Shown: piece by piece, positions 26,767 through 36,982 of the stretch | How positions within the stretch are numbered: the stretch's first letter is position 1 | How the letters are laid out: each line of letters begins with the position of its first letter | Assembly: GCF_010731295.1 (NCBI RefSeq) | Contig: NZ_AP022579.1 | Location: forward strand, 6,200,001-6,264,000 | DNA length: 64,000 nt | Direction of reading: 5' to 3' | Source of the DNA: Mycolicibacterium boenickei | GTDB lineage: Bacteria; Actinomycetota; Actinomycetes; Mycobacteriales; Mycobacteriaceae | Translations under genes and position numbers: made by a program | Notes under the pieces: generated by a model | Databases searched by the model: none | Told to the model about the DNA's origin: nothing | What the model saw: the letters and a program-made list of their open reading frames with translations, nothing else

Positions 26767-27903
26767 TCAGCTCCCGACGGTCAGGCCGACCTTCTGGAAC
26801 TCCTTGAGATCGCAGTAGCCCGCCTTGGCCATCGACCGCCGCAGCCCGCCGACCAGGTTCAGCGACCCGAACGGATCGTCGGACGGACCGGTCAGCACCT
26901 GTTCCAGGCCCGGGCGTTCGCCGACCGCCACCTGCAGCAGGGCGCCGCGCGGCAACGACGGGTGCGCCGCGGCGGTCGGCCAGAACCAGCCACCGCCCTG
27001 GGCCTCGGCCGCCACTGCCAGCGGCGTGCCCAGCACGACGGCGTCCGCGCCGCAGGCGATCGCCTTGGCCAGGTCGCCCGAGGTGTGGATGTCGCCATCG
27101 GCCAGCACGTGCACGTAGCGTCCGCCGGTCTCGTCGAGGTACTCACGGCGGGCGGCGGCCGCATCGGCGATCGCGGTGGCCATCGGCACGCTGATGCCGA
27201 GCACCTCGTCGCTCGTGGTCACCCCGGCCGTGGAGCCGTAGCCGACGATCACGCCGGCCGCACCGGTGCGCATCAGGTGCAGCGCGGTGCGGTGGTCGAG
27301 CACACCGCCGGCCACCACGGGCACGTCGAGCTCGGAGATGAACGTCTTCAGGTTCAGCGGCTCACCGTCGGAGGCCACGCGCTCGGCGGAGATGATGGTG
27401 CCCTGGATGACCAGCAGGTCGATGCCGGCGGCCACCAGAGTGGGGGTCAGGGCCTGGGCGTTCTGCGGGCTGACGCGCACGGCCGTGGTCACCCCGGCCT
27501 CGCGGATGCGGGCCACCGCGGCGCCGAGTAGCTCGGGATCCAGCGGCTCGGCATGCAACTGCTGCAGCATCCGGATGGCAGCCGAATCGTCGTCGGCGTT
27601 CGCCGCCACATCGAGGACCTGGGCGATCTTCGCCTCGACATCGGCGTGCCTGCCGATCAGCCCCTCACCGTTGAGCACGCCGAGCCCGCCGAGCCGGCCC
27701 ATCTCGATCGCGAACTCCACCGACACCAGGGAGTCGGTGGGATGCGCGACAACCGGAACCTCGAAGCGATAGGCATCGAGCTGCCAGGCCGTCGACACGT
27801 CCTTGGACGAACGGGTGCGCCGGGACGGCACGATCGTGACGTCATCGAGTTCGTAGGTGCGGCGGGCGGTTCTGCCCATGCCGATTTCAACCATGTCGCG
27901 CAT
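26767..27903 (-). CDS. guaB3: GuaB3, IMP dehydrogenase-family protein
   Basis: 378-residue TIM-barrel protein of the IMPDH/GMP reductase superfamily without CBS domains, counterpart of Rv3410c. It begins MVEIGMGRTARRTYELDDVTIVPSRRT and has the phosphate-binding stretch GYGSTAGVTTSDEVLG, but no IMPDH-type catalytic cysteine loop is evident where guaB2 has GSICTT, in line with proposals that GuaB3 is not an ordinary IMP dehydrogenase. GGAG precedes the ATG. It is 29 bases downstream of guaB2 and probably cotranscribed with it. Confidence 0.93.
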   Translation of the reverse strand: MRDMVEIGMGRTARRTYELDDVTIVPSRRTRSSKDVSTAWQLDAYRFEVPVVAHPTDSLVSVEFAIEMGRLGGLGVLNGEGLIGRHADVEAKIAQVLDVAANADDDSAAIRMLQQLHAEPLDPELLGAAVARIREAGVTTAVRVSPQNAQALTPTLVAAGIDLLVIQGTIISAERVASDGEPLNLKTFISELDVPVVAGGVLDHRTALHLMRTGAAGVIVGYGSTAGVTTSDEVLGISVPMATAIADAAAARREYLDETGGRYVHVLADGDIHTSGDLAKAIACGADAVVLGTPLAVAAEAQGGGWFWPTAAAHPSLPRGALLQVAVGERPGLEQVLTGPSDDPFGSLNLVGGLRRSMAKAGYCDLKEFQKVGLTVGS

Positions 27904-27932
27904 GACTGTTCTTAGTCTCCTGCCCCACCGAT

Positions 27933-29504
<1,572 letters not shown>

Positions 29505-29514
29505 TTATAACCCG

Positions 29515-29520
29515 ATTCTA
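29515..29520 (-). promoter_or_regulatory. -10 box of the guaB2 promoter
   Basis: TAGAAT on the minus strand, about 40 bases before the guaB2 ATG, leaving a leader of roughly 34 bases with the GGAGG site. A convincing -35 box is not seen. Confidence 0.4.
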
Positions 29521-29607
29521 TCGGCTCGGATATTTACAGTGATGTTGCCGCTCCTCGCACCCGCGCCTGCAGATCAGGACGGCTGGCGCGATGGGAGTGC
29601 GGCTGCG

Positions 29608-29613
29608 TAGTGT
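29608..29613 (+). promoter_or_regulatory. -10 box of the DUF5319 gene, leaderless
   Basis: TAGTGT seven bases before GTG 29621. This spacing supports GTG 29621 as the start rather than the ATG at 29591, which would lie upstream of the promoter element. Confidence 0.5.
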
Positions 29614-29620
29614 GGGACTC

Positions 29621-30025
29621 GTGCGTGACCACCTCCCCCCTGGTTTGCCGCCCGATCCGTTTGCCGACGATCCTTGCGATCCGTCGGCTGCGCTGGACGC
29701 GATCGAGCCGGGCCAGCCTCTGGACCCCCAGGAACGGACGGCAGTCGAGGCAGATCTCGCTGATCTGGCGGTGTACGAAGCGTTGTTGGCACACAAGGGA
29801 ATTCGTGGCCTCGTCGTCTGCTGTGACGAATGCCAGCAGGACCACTACCACGACTGGGACATGCTGCGGGCCAACCTGCTGCAGCTGCTTGTCGACGGCA
29901 CGGTGCGCCCGCACGAGCCGGCCTACGATCCTGAGCCCGACGCCTATGTGACGTGGGACTACTGCCGCGGTTACGCCGACGCGTCCCTCAACGAGGCCAC
30001 CTCGGACACCGACGGCTACCGCTGA
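29621..30025 (+). CDS. DUF5319 protein (Rv3412-like)
   Basis: Conserved actinobacterial protein of unknown function, 134 residues. It contains VVCCDECQQDHYHDWDML (~63-80), where paired cysteines, histidines and aspartates could bind a metal, and a conserved VTWDYCRGYADASL block. The start is GTG 29621 because the conserved sequence begins there (RDHLPPGLPPDPFADDP) and because of the TAGTGT spacing. Always found between guaB2 and the sigD locus in mycobacteria. Its last ten bases overlap the convergent rsdA end. Confidence 0.88.
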   Translation: MRDHLPPGLPPDPFADDPCDPSAALDAIEPGQPLDPQERTAVEADLADLAVYEALLAHKGIRGLVVCCDECQQDHYHDWDMLRANLLQLLVDGTVRPHEPAYDPEPDAYVTWDYCRGYADASLNEATSDTDGYR

Positions 30026-31191
30026 CCGCCTAGCCCCGGCAACAGGGGCAGTTCGATCCCCGGCAATGCCGGGCCCTCACCATTACGCCCGCCCGACGGG
30101 CCCTCGTGACCTGCGCCACTTCCGGTCTCGGCAGGCGCTGCCGTCGACGTGTGCGCCGGAGGTGCCGACGGCACCGACGTGGGCTCCACCGCCGGCGCGA
30201 CGGTAGTGGTGGTCACCGGTGCCTCAGCCGCCGGAGCGGCCGAAGTGGTGGGTGCCGATGTCGTACGCGTCGCCGACGGCTGCGGCGCGGGCGACGACGG
30301 GGCACTCGTGCTCGGCTCGGCGCTGGACGTCGGTGCCGGTGACACAGACGAGGATGGCGTCGACGGCGCAGTGGTGCTCGGTTGCGAGGTCCCAGGCTCC
30401 GCCGGCGTGGATGTTGCCGACGGGTTGGAGGTCTCCGAGCCGGGCGAGGTTTCCGTCGGCGAGGTGGGCGAGGTCGAAGGCCCGGTCGTCGGCGTCGACG
30501 TCGGGGTCTCCCCGGACGGGCTCTCGGCCGGCGTCGACGGGGTCGTCGTCACCGTCACCTCGGGCAGCACCACCGGCGGCGCATCGGGCGGCACGGTCGC
30601 GTTCGGATCGCGGTTCTCCACCTTCACCGACAGCTGCTGCCACTGGTCGACGAGTTCCTGCTTGCGCTGCTCGTCACCGACGGTGGCGACCGTGGTGGTC
30701 AGCGTCTGCAGCTTCTGCTGCGCCTGTTCCCACTGTCCTTCGTCGATCAGCTGCTGAACCTGCTTGAGCTCACTGGACGCCAACTCGACGCCCACGTCGC
30801 GCGTCACCGGCGCCGAGCCGAAGACCAGGCCGCGCACGCCGTAGAGCGCGTCACCCGGACCGGAGCCGTACACCGCCGCACCGAACCCGCCCAGGCACAG
30901 CAGCGCGGCGGCCATCGACCCCACCAGGGCCATCGGCATCCGCACCCGGCCCTGCGAGGTGGCCTTGTTGAGCGCCGCCACGGCCTCACGGGGCGTCGCG
31001 ATACCCGACATCGGGGTACGCCGCGCCTCGTCGCGCCACCCGGCCAGCAGGACGGCCAGTTCGGCCTCTTCCCGGTCGGTGGCATAGACCTGGTGCTCGA
31101 GGGACAACGCCTCGATGAATTTCTCGGACCGGTTGATCTCGTTGAGGGACGGATCACCACCGTTCGAAGTCCAGCGGCCGAAGTCAGGCAT
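30016..31191 (-). CDS. rsdA: Anti-sigma-D factor RsdA
   Basis: 391-residue single-pass membrane anti-sigma factor, counterpart of Rv3413c. The N-terminal cytoplasmic region (~1-84) is the sigma-D-binding domain; one membrane helix follows (~86-107), then a helical segment and a very long extracytoplasmic Pro/Ser/Thr-rich tail (~200-375), longer than I recall for M. tuberculosis RsdA (about 300 residues). In M. tuberculosis RsdA is degraded by the Clp system to release SigD. ATG 31191 overlaps the sigD end by 8 bases, so the two are co-translated. Confidence 0.9.
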   Translation of the reverse strand: MPDFGRWTSNGGDPSLNEINRSEKFIEALSLEHQVYATDREEAELAVLLAGWRDEARRTPMSGIATPREAVAALNKATSQGRVRMPMALVGSMAAALLCLGGFGAAVYGSGPGDALYGVRGLVFGSAPVTRDVGVELASSELKQVQQLIDEGQWEQAQQKLQTLTTTVATVGDEQRKQELVDQWQQLSVKVENRDPNATVPPDAPPVVLPEVTVTTTPSTPAESPSGETPTSTPTTGPSTSPTSPTETSPGSETSNPSATSTPAEPGTSQPSTTAPSTPSSSVSPAPTSSAEPSTSAPSSPAPQPSATRTTSAPTTSAAPAAEAPVTTTTVAPAVEPTSVPSAPPAHTSTAAPAETGSGAGHEGPSGGRNGEGPALPGIELPLLPGLGGQR

Positions 31192-31762
31192 GGTCACGCC
31201 CCGTCGCCATGATCTCGGTCTTGAGCCGGGCCAGCGCCCGGTGCTGCGCGACGCGCACCGCGCCGGCGGTGCTGCCGACGGCCTCGGCCGTCTCTTCCGC
31301 ACTCAAGCCGACCACGACCCGCAGGATGAGGATCTCGCGCTGCTTCTCGGGCAGCACGGACAGCAGCCTGGCCATCCGTTCCGACGACTCGGTGTCGAGC
31401 GCGGACTGCTCGGGCCCCGCGTCAAGGGAGAACCGCTCGGGCACCACATCCGTGGGCTCGGCACGATTCCTGGCCGCCGCGCGATGCGCGTCAGCAACCT
31501 TGTGCGCAGCGATGCCATAGACAAAGGCCAGGAACGGGCGTCCCTGATCTTTGTAGCGCGGCAGCGCCGTTATGGCGGCCAAGCAAACCTCCTGCGCAAC
31601 GTCATCAGCTGACAGACCACTACGCTCGGTCGCCCCCACCCTCGCCCGCACATATCGAACGACGATCGGCCGAATGATCTCCAGCACTTCCGAGAGCGCG
31701 TTCCGATCACCTGCCACTGCCTCAGCAACGACAATGTCGAGACGGTCTCCCGAACTTGTCAT
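31184..31762 (-). CDS. sigD: ECF sigma factor SigD
   Basis: 192-residue extracytoplasmic-function sigma factor. Region 2 at ~25-95 (ADDVAQEVCLAAITALPRYKDQGRPFLAFVYGIA) and region 4 at ~130-185 (LPEKQREILILRVVVGLSAEETAEAVGSTAGAVRVAQHRAL). In M. tuberculosis SigD is tied to nutrient limitation and the stringent response. GGAGAG precedes the ATG. Cotranscribed with rsdA; the Rv3415c-like gene lies upstream on the same strand with an 89-base gap that could carry the sigD promoter. Confidence 0.96.
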   Translation of the reverse strand: MTSSGDRLDIVVAEAVAGDRNALSEVLEIIRPIVVRYVRARVGATERSGLSADDVAQEVCLAAITALPRYKDQGRPFLAFVYGIAAHKVADAHRAAARNRAEPTDVVPERFSLDAGPEQSALDTESSERMARLLSVLPEKQREILILRVVVGLSAEETAEAVGSTAGAVRVAQHRALARLKTEIMATGRDHA

Positions 31763-31851
31763 CGTGGGCGATCTCTCCAGCGTTACGTTGCACCGACACT
31801 CGCGGCGATTGGCTCAGCTAAACAATAACGATCGGGGTGGGGTAACCGTGA

Positions 31852-32649
31852 TTAGCGCCCGGCCCACACCCCGCCTCTGCGACGCACTGTATCGGCGCTG
31901 AGGTCCCGGATCGCGCTGATTTGTTCAGCATCGTGCGAGGCACTGCCGATATCGGCCAGCACGCAGGCCACCGCCCACCGCAGCGGGATCAACCCGGATT
32001 TGTCGGTGGCCAGCAGTGCCGCGTCGGCGACCTCCCGCGCCTCGTCGATCTGACCGGCGCTGCACAGCGCCGCGGCCAGCACGACATCAGACTTGACGAC
32101 GTGACGCGTCGAACGGTGTCCGGCCGCCGTGGCGACACCGCGGCGGGCGTGTGCGAGCGCAGTCGTACCGTCGCCCCGGACCATCGCCAGTTCGGCGCTC
32201 ACCCACGCCAGCCGGATCGACTGCCGTGAGCCCTCGGGCGTGTCGAGGGCGCGCGCCCGCTCGAGCAGCCGGGCCGATACACCGAACCGGCCGAGCCCGA
32301 GGGCATCGGCGGCCAGCCCGACGAGCGCGTCCGCCGCGGCCTCGGCATCGGCGCCGTACTCAGCCCACGCCCGGCCGTCGGCGCCGCGAGCGCGCGCATG
32401 CCCGCCCAGCTGGCGAAGGAACGAGGCGCGCGTGCTGTACGCCAGCGACACGAGTGAACCGGAATCCCGGCACCGCAGGATCGCGTCGAGTTCGGCGAGA
32501 GCACAGCCGTAGCGCCCCTGCCCGCCTGCGGCGACCGCCCGCAGCCAACGCTCCTGCGGAGTGGTGGCGGATGGCAACGGCCACCGCCCGGGGTCGGCCC
32601 CGAAGGCGGCGTCAGCCAGGGCCGAAGCGGCCGCTGCGATTGCAGTCAT
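31852..32649 (-). CDS. Conserved helical-repeat protein (Rv3415c-like)
   Basis: 265 residues, alanine-rich and entirely helical in appearance, with TPR-like paired helices (for example GQIDEAREVADAALLATDKSGLIPLRWAVACVLADIG, given here as a description of the ~205-245 region's pattern). No catalytic motif, signal peptide or membrane helix. Position between sigD and whiB3 is conserved, matching Rv3415c. It may act as a scaffold or regulator in the sigD/whiB3 stress-response neighbourhood, but nothing in the sequence proves a role. Confidence 0.78.
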   Translation of the reverse strand: MTAIAAAASALADAAFGADPGRWPLPSATTPQERWLRAVAAGGQGRYGCALAELDAILRCRDSGSLVSLAYSTRASFLRQLGGHARARGADGRAWAEYGADAEAAADALVGLAADALGLGRFGVSARLLERARALDTPEGSRQSIRLAWVSAELAMVRGDGTTALAHARRGVATAAGHRSTRHVVKSDVVLAAALCSAGQIDEAREVADAALLATDKSGLIPLRWAVACVLADIGSASHDAEQISAIRDLSADTVRRRGGVWAGR

Positions 32650-33086
32650 CGGTTCGCGACGCTATCAATCCCGGGGGCAATGCAGATCCCCGGGCAACCC
32701 GGTACCGGCGGATACACCGAAATTCACTTTGCTCCCCGGTCATTAGTTAACAATTGATGGCTTGAATGTTAATGGCATGTCAACTAACTATCGCCCGCCC
32801 GGAATTGCATACAACGCCCCCGCCTGCCCGAACAGGGGAAACGCGAACGGGGTGGCCAGAGTCTTAACACTCATGTCTCAGCCGAAGCGTCACAACGATG
32901 AACGTGATGTAAATTCTCGACCTGCGGTTATGCCCTTTAGCACACCGGCGGCCTATTGACTCGCTTTATTCAGTCCCCCTAGTTTGTGTGCACGAGCGGT
33001 CATCGGCGACACGAGCTCAGTTCGGTTCCACCGACTCATACCCGCCCACTTTTGGCGAAATGGGCGAGCAGAGAGGGGTTTTCCAT
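32650..33086. other. 437-base intergenic region upstream of whiB3
   Basis: Divergent region between the Rv3415c-like gene and whiB3, noticeably richer in A+T than the genes around it. I see no credible coding frame; a 65-codon open frame at 32762-32959 lacks a ribosome binding site and family features. It contains a plausible whiB3 promoter at 32956-32985 and space for activator sites; whiB3 in M. tuberculosis is PhoP-controlled. Confidence 0.6.
32956..32985 (+). promoter_or_regulatory. Candidate whiB3 promoter
   Basis: TTGACT at 32956-32961, 18-base spacer, TAGTTT at 32980-32985. Transcription near 32992 would give a leader of about 95 bases ending in GAGAGGGG before the whiB3 ATG. Confidence 0.42.
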
Positions 33087-33377
33087 ATGCCGCAACCGCA
33101 GCAGCTTCCCGGACCCAATGCGGATATCTGGGATTGGCAAATGCAGGGACTTTGCCGTGGTGTCGATTCGTCGATGTTCTTCCACCCCGATGGTGAGCGC
33201 GGACGGGCTCGGGCTCAACGTGAGCTACGCGCCAAGGAGATGTGCCGCAGCTGCCCCGTGATCACCCAGTGCCGTTCCCACGCGCTGGCCGTCGGTGAGC
33301 CGTACGGCATCTGGGGCGGCCTGAGCGAGTCCGAGCGCGAGCTGTTGCTCAAGCGAGGCATCCGCCGCAGCGCCTGA
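33087..33377 (+). CDS. whiB3: WhiB3, [4Fe-4S] redox-sensing transcription factor
   Basis: 96-residue WhiB protein. The four iron-sulfur cysteines are C23, C53, C56 and C62 (C-x29-C-x2-C-x5-C), followed by the turn motif GIWGG (74-78) and the basic C-terminal tail KRGIRRSA. WhiB3 senses O2 and NO, binds the primary sigma factor and controls redox balance and surface lipid synthesis. ATG 33087 begins the conserved MPQPQQLPGPNADIW and has GAGAGGGG upstream; the frame extends further up but only through the leader. Followed by a strong hairpin at 33406. Confidence 0.97.
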   Translation: MPQPQQLPGPNADIWDWQMQGLCRGVDSSMFFHPDGERGRARAQRELRAKEMCRSCPVITQCRSHALAVGEPYGIWGGLSESERELLLKRGIRRSA

Positions 33378-33405
33378 GCAATACCGCAAAACTTCACTCG
33401 CCGAT

Positions 33406-33444
33406 CTGAAAAGGCTCCATCCCACCGGGGTGGGGCCTTTTCAG
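33406..33444. terminator. Hairpin terminator between whiB3 and the DoxX gene
   Basis: Outer arms CTGAAAAGGC (33406-33415) and GCCTTTTCAG (33435-33444) are perfect, with an inner CCCACC/GGTGGG stem. Located between convergent genes; the A- and T-rich outer arms let it work in both directions. Confidence 0.75.
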
Positions 33445-33463
33445 TTGTCAGCTTCAGGGTTGA

Positions 33464-33826
33464 TCATCCTGCGACGAAGGCGGCCAGCGACAGCACCGCG
33501 AGCACGAGAAACGCCGCAGGAAAGGCGATGTTGTAGAAGACCTGCGCGCGAATGTGGGTGATGACGGCGCCGATGAAAAACGCGATCAGTCCGACCGCGG
33601 CGGCGATGCCGAGCGGTGGGAACACGAACAGGCCCACGAGCAGTCCGACGGCGGCCGCGCCCTTGAGGAGCCCGAGTACCGGAACCCAGGACCGCGGGAC
33701 ACCGACCTCTGCCGAGTTGGCCAGCACGAAACTGGCCCCGACCAGGTCACCGACAGCCATCGCCGCATTGGCCGCGATGGTGATCGCGACGATCAACGTC
33801 GCGATCACGCCGAGTTGCAGCGTCAT
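33464..33826 (-). CDS. DoxX-family small membrane protein
   Basis: 120 residues with four hydrophobic helices (~7-27, 45-65, 70-90, 98-118), the DoxX-like layout (ADLLGAS-type loop, then PRSWVPVLGLLKGAAAVGL). Function of the family is not well defined; in M. tuberculosis a DoxX protein joins superoxide dismutase and a sulfurtransferase in an oxidative-stress complex. ATG 33826 is chosen over the one at 33865 because GGAGG lies nine bases upstream. Single-gene unit between two hairpins. Confidence 0.82.
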   Translation of the reverse strand: MTLQLGVIATLIVAITIAANAAMAVGDLVGASFVLANSAEVGVPRSWVPVLGLLKGAAAVGLLVGLFVFPPLGIAAAVGLIAFFIGAVITHIRAQVFYNIAFPAAFLVLAVLSLAAFVAG

Positions 33827-33912
33827 GATTTGTCGCCTCCAATGTTCGGCTGGCGAATCGTTCACTGTGTTGACGCGGGCCGAGCGTGAAACGTGACACT
33901 GCGCGCACGAAC

Positions 33913-33960
33913 AGACGTCAAAGTCCCCCAGATCGCTTGATTTGGGGGACTTTGACGTCT
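33913..33960 (-). terminator. Perfect 18-bp inverted repeat after the propeller protein gene
   Basis: Arms AGACGTCAAAGTCCCCCA (33913-33930) and TGGGGGACTTTGACGTCT (33943-33960) with a 12-base loop, beginning ten bases after the stop codon at 33970 on the minus strand. There is no U-tract after it on that strand, so it may stabilise the 3' end as well as terminate. Confidence 0.72.
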
Positions 33961-33969
33961 TCTCGCCGG

Positions 33970-36768
33970 TCAGGCGTTCTGCTGAGCCTCCTCCGCGGCA
34001 TCCGGATCCGGCAGGCTCTGCACATCGCCGTCGAGATCAGAGGTGATGTAGCCGGTCAGTGACTGCTGGAAGGCGTTCATGGTGGCGTCGGCCTTCAGGG
34101 AGCCGGTGTGCGTTCCGGTGACGGTGACGTCCGCCAGATAGTGCACCTCGTTCTGGCTGGCGGCGTAGTCGGCCGACTCGTAGCCGTTGAGGATCATGCC
34201 GTCCTCGTTGACGTAGTCGGTGTAGACGACCTTGCGGGTGGTATGCCCCGTCGCGTCGGTGGTCTCGGTGACCACCGCGGTGCCACCCTTTGCGCCGGAG
34301 TACGTTCCGGCTGCCGGCAGCGGCGTCGTGTTGGCGACATAGCTGCCGAGCTCGGGCGCCCAGTCCGGGTCCGGAGTCGAGCGATCGGCTGCGACCGGAC
34401 CGACGCTGGTCGTGTACTTCAGGTTCGCGATGACCAGTCGAGATTGGGTCGGATCGTCGACACTGGACTCCCAGAAGGTGACCGCGGTGCCATCGGGATT
34501 CCAGCTGGGCATGCTTCGAGCCGCGTATCCGTCGCCGGTGTCGAACAACGGAATTCCGTTCTCGCCCTCCAGCTCGTCGCCGACCTCGACCGCCCACTCC
34601 TGATTCGAGACGTTGATCGGTTGCGCGTACATCCCATAGACCGGCGCGCCGACGTAGACCGGCAGGAAGTTCTGCCGCTCGATCCTCGTCATCGGTGTGA
34701 GTGCGTCGAGGCCGCGCGTGCTGCCGATCGCGATCCACTGCTGGTTGGGTGAGAGATCGGTGTCTTCGTCGTAGTCGGGGTTGGCCGTCAGCCGGGTCAC
34801 CTCGCCGGTCTCCAGATTGACGATGATGTCATCGACATTGCCCGCGTCATATTGGCCGCCGAGGATGATCACGCCCTTGCCGTCCGGGGTCCACTGCTTA
34901 CCTTCACCGGTCGCGTAGACCACCCGCGCATCGGTGACCTCGTACCCGTTCTCGGTGCGGGTCAAGGTGCCCACGACCGGGAGGGCCTGCAGGGCGTTGT
35001 TCTGGCCCACCACAATTCGGGTGAACAGGACGTGCGTTCCGTCGGGAGACGGTCTCATCTCACGCTGACGGTCGATGATGTACCCGCCGCCGTCCGGCGT
35101 CGTGACCGGCACCAGTTCCTTGCCGTTGACTCCGGTTTCCAGGACGGAGTAGCGGGGCGCCTCCCCCTCGACGTTCACCAGCACCAGCACCCGTCCCGAA
35201 CCGTCCGTGAAGGGAACCGGTTTGGCCAGGTTGCCGGTCTCGTCGGTGGACACGCCGCACGTCACGCATTCGACATGCGAACCGTCGATGCTGATCTGGT
35301 AGATCTCGGTCCGGCCGCCGGCGGTAGGTGTGCCCGAGAAGTAGATGGACTGCCCGTCTTCGGAGTAGCGCGGATTGACCGGATTCTTGACGCCGTCAGG
35401 CATCTCCAGGATCACCCGTTCGACTTCGGGATTCAGTACCGACACGGCGATGTCCGATTGAGCGCTGTGCGGGCGGAACAGGCTGAGCAGGTTGGTCTTT
35501 CCGTCGGTGACGGACACCGTGAACGAGTCGGTCTGGATCGAGTCGTAGTCGATGTCATCCGGGGTGTAGGTGTATTCCCCCGTCTCCTGATCGATGGTCA
35601 CCGTGCCGTGCTCGGGTTGCTTGGTGATGGTGTACGTGAGCTCGTCGCCCTCGGCATCGACGGCACCGATGTTGCCCGTGACGGTCTGTCCGGTCTGCAC
35701 CGTGGTGGTGGGATCGTCGGAAATCGTGGGTGCTTGGTTGAATGCGTTGCGCCGCACCCAGGCCAGCAGCGCCCACGCCATCGGGGTCAGCGGCTCCGGT
35801 GAATCCGGAGCCGGCGCCAAGAACGGGTTGAGAATCTCGGTGACGATGCCGTTCACGAATCCGAATACGCCAGAACCGACTTCGTCGACCGCGGCAACGG
35901 CGTTGACCGGGGTGACCGCCGCCGTTGCCGCCGGAGTCTGCACCGCTTCGCTGACCGCGTCGGCGTCGAACGACTTCGCGGGTGCCGCGGTGATCGACTC
36001 GGCTGCGGAGTCGGAGACCTGCTTGACCGCCTCGCGGGCGTTGCCGATTCCGAGCGAGGCGCTCACCTTCGAGGCTGCGTTGTCCAGTGCGGATGCCACG
36101 GTATTCAACGATTTCTCAACGTCATTGACCGACGGGAGGTGCGTCGGCTTCGAATCGTTCTCGGCCGGAATGGGTGCCGTCGACTCGGCGCCGGCCTCAG
36201 CTACCGCATCCGTCGCGTTCGAAGCGGCGGGCTCCGGCAACTCCGGTCGGGCCCCGATTCCGGGAATCACCGCCGACGGACGATGTGGCACGTTCACCGG
36301 CCCGAGCTTGATGTCGCGGGAGCCGATCTTGATGCTGTGCGCCCCACCGCTACTGCTGATCGTCACGCCAGGTGCGACCTGGATGCTCGACGACGTCTTT
36401 CCCGAATTCTTCGGGCCCGTTTTCACGCCGGTTGCGGCAGGTCCGCCCGCCGACGTCGGGTCGCCATCGCTCGCGCTCGTGGATGCACCTGCGGCCGTTG
36501 GGGTTCCGCCGGTGGCCGATCCCGCGGTTGAGGCCGAGGACTCCGAACTTGTCGACGGCGAGTCCGCCGATGTGCCGTCGGTCTCGGCCGCGGAGATCCC
36601 GTACCCGGTCGCCACCGCGGCGACCAACCACGCCGCGACGGCCATGCCGCCGTATCCGCTGACTTTCAGGGCGGTGTGGCCTGCTGTTCGGGATGGTGCG
36701 CGAGAGGCCGGCGTACTCGATGCGAGCGGGGCGGGCACACGGTTGACGGGTTGACGGTCGCTGCTCAT
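33970..36768 (-). CDS. Large exported protein: Ser/Thr linker, cadherin/VCBS-like domain, TolB-type beta-propeller
   Basis: 932 residues, function unknown. A basic N-terminus is followed by one membrane helix or signal anchor (~40-58, GGMAVAAWLVAAVATGYGI), a long Ser/Thr/Ala-rich region (~60-310), a VCBS/cadherin-like repeat (~345-425; QAPTISDDP, GDELTYTITKQPEHGTVT, YTPD, SFTVSVTDG), and a WD40-like (PD40/TolB) propeller (~450-780) with blades such as NPRYSEDGQSIYFSG and WTPDGKGVIILGG. ATG 36768 has GGAG upstream; two further in-frame starts (36780, 36831) are less likely. It resembles a family of surface-exposed mycobacterial proteins. Ends at a strong inverted repeat. Confidence 0.83.
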   Translation of the reverse strand: MSSDRQPVNRVPAPLASSTPASRAPSRTAGHTALKVSGYGGMAVAAWLVAAVATGYGISAAETDGTSADSPSTSSESSASTAGSATGGTPTAAGASTSASDGDPTSAGGPAATGVKTGPKNSGKTSSSIQVAPGVTISSSGGAHSIKIGSRDIKLGPVNVPHRPSAVIPGIGARPELPEPAASNATDAVAEAGAESTAPIPAENDSKPTHLPSVNDVEKSLNTVASALDNAASKVSASLGIGNAREAVKQVSDSAAESITAAPAKSFDADAVSEAVQTPAATAAVTPVNAVAAVDEVGSGVFGFVNGIVTEILNPFLAPAPDSPEPLTPMAWALLAWVRRNAFNQAPTISDDPTTTVQTGQTVTGNIGAVDAEGDELTYTITKQPEHGTVTIDQETGEYTYTPDDIDYDSIQTDSFTVSVTDGKTNLLSLFRPHSAQSDIAVSVLNPEVERVILEMPDGVKNPVNPRYSEDGQSIYFSGTPTAGGRTEIYQISIDGSHVECVTCGVSTDETGNLAKPVPFTDGSGRVLVLVNVEGEAPRYSVLETGVNGKELVPVTTPDGGGYIIDRQREMRPSPDGTHVLFTRIVVGQNNALQALPVVGTLTRTENGYEVTDARVVYATGEGKQWTPDGKGVIILGGQYDAGNVDDIIVNLETGEVTRLTANPDYDEDTDLSPNQQWIAIGSTRGLDALTPMTRIERQNFLPVYVGAPVYGMYAQPINVSNQEWAVEVGDELEGENGIPLFDTGDGYAARSMPSWNPDGTAVTFWESSVDDPTQSRLVIANLKYTTSVGPVAADRSTPDPDWAPELGSYVANTTPLPAAGTYSGAKGGTAVVTETTDATGHTTRKVVYTDYVNEDGMILNGYESADYAASQNEVHYLADVTVTGTHTGSLKADATMNAFQQSLTGYITSDLDGDVQSLPDPDAAEEAQQNA

Positions 36769-36796
36769 ATTCGACTCCATACGACGTCGCAATAAT

Positions 36797-36877
36797 TTGG
36801 TCGATCGATCAAGAACGGTGACACAGACCACATCGAGCTGTCAACGACCAGCTCAAGAAGCTTGATCATTTGATCAA
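36797..36877. promoter_or_regulatory. Paired TTGATC-type dyads between the propeller gene and osmC
   Basis: Site 1, 36797-36812, is TTGGTCGATCGATCAA (palindromic except one pair). Site 2, 36862-36877, is TTGATCA-TT-TGATCAA with perfect arms. Both share the TTGxTC...GATCAA shape and lie in the 214-base divergent region, about 65 bp apart centre to centre. Regulator unknown. Confidence 0.5.
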
Positions 36878-36982
36878 TTCCGAAACCCCGCCGCGCGTCG
36901 ATCCGCAACTGCGGGGTTCGGCGGGAAGACTCATGCGACGATCCGACCCGAAGCGATCGGACAACCCGCTGAGGAGACTGGC

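Noticed and set aside
32762-32959. 65-codon open frame in the whiB3 upstream region
   Set aside because: No ribosome binding site, no leaderless -10 spacing and no recognisable protein features.
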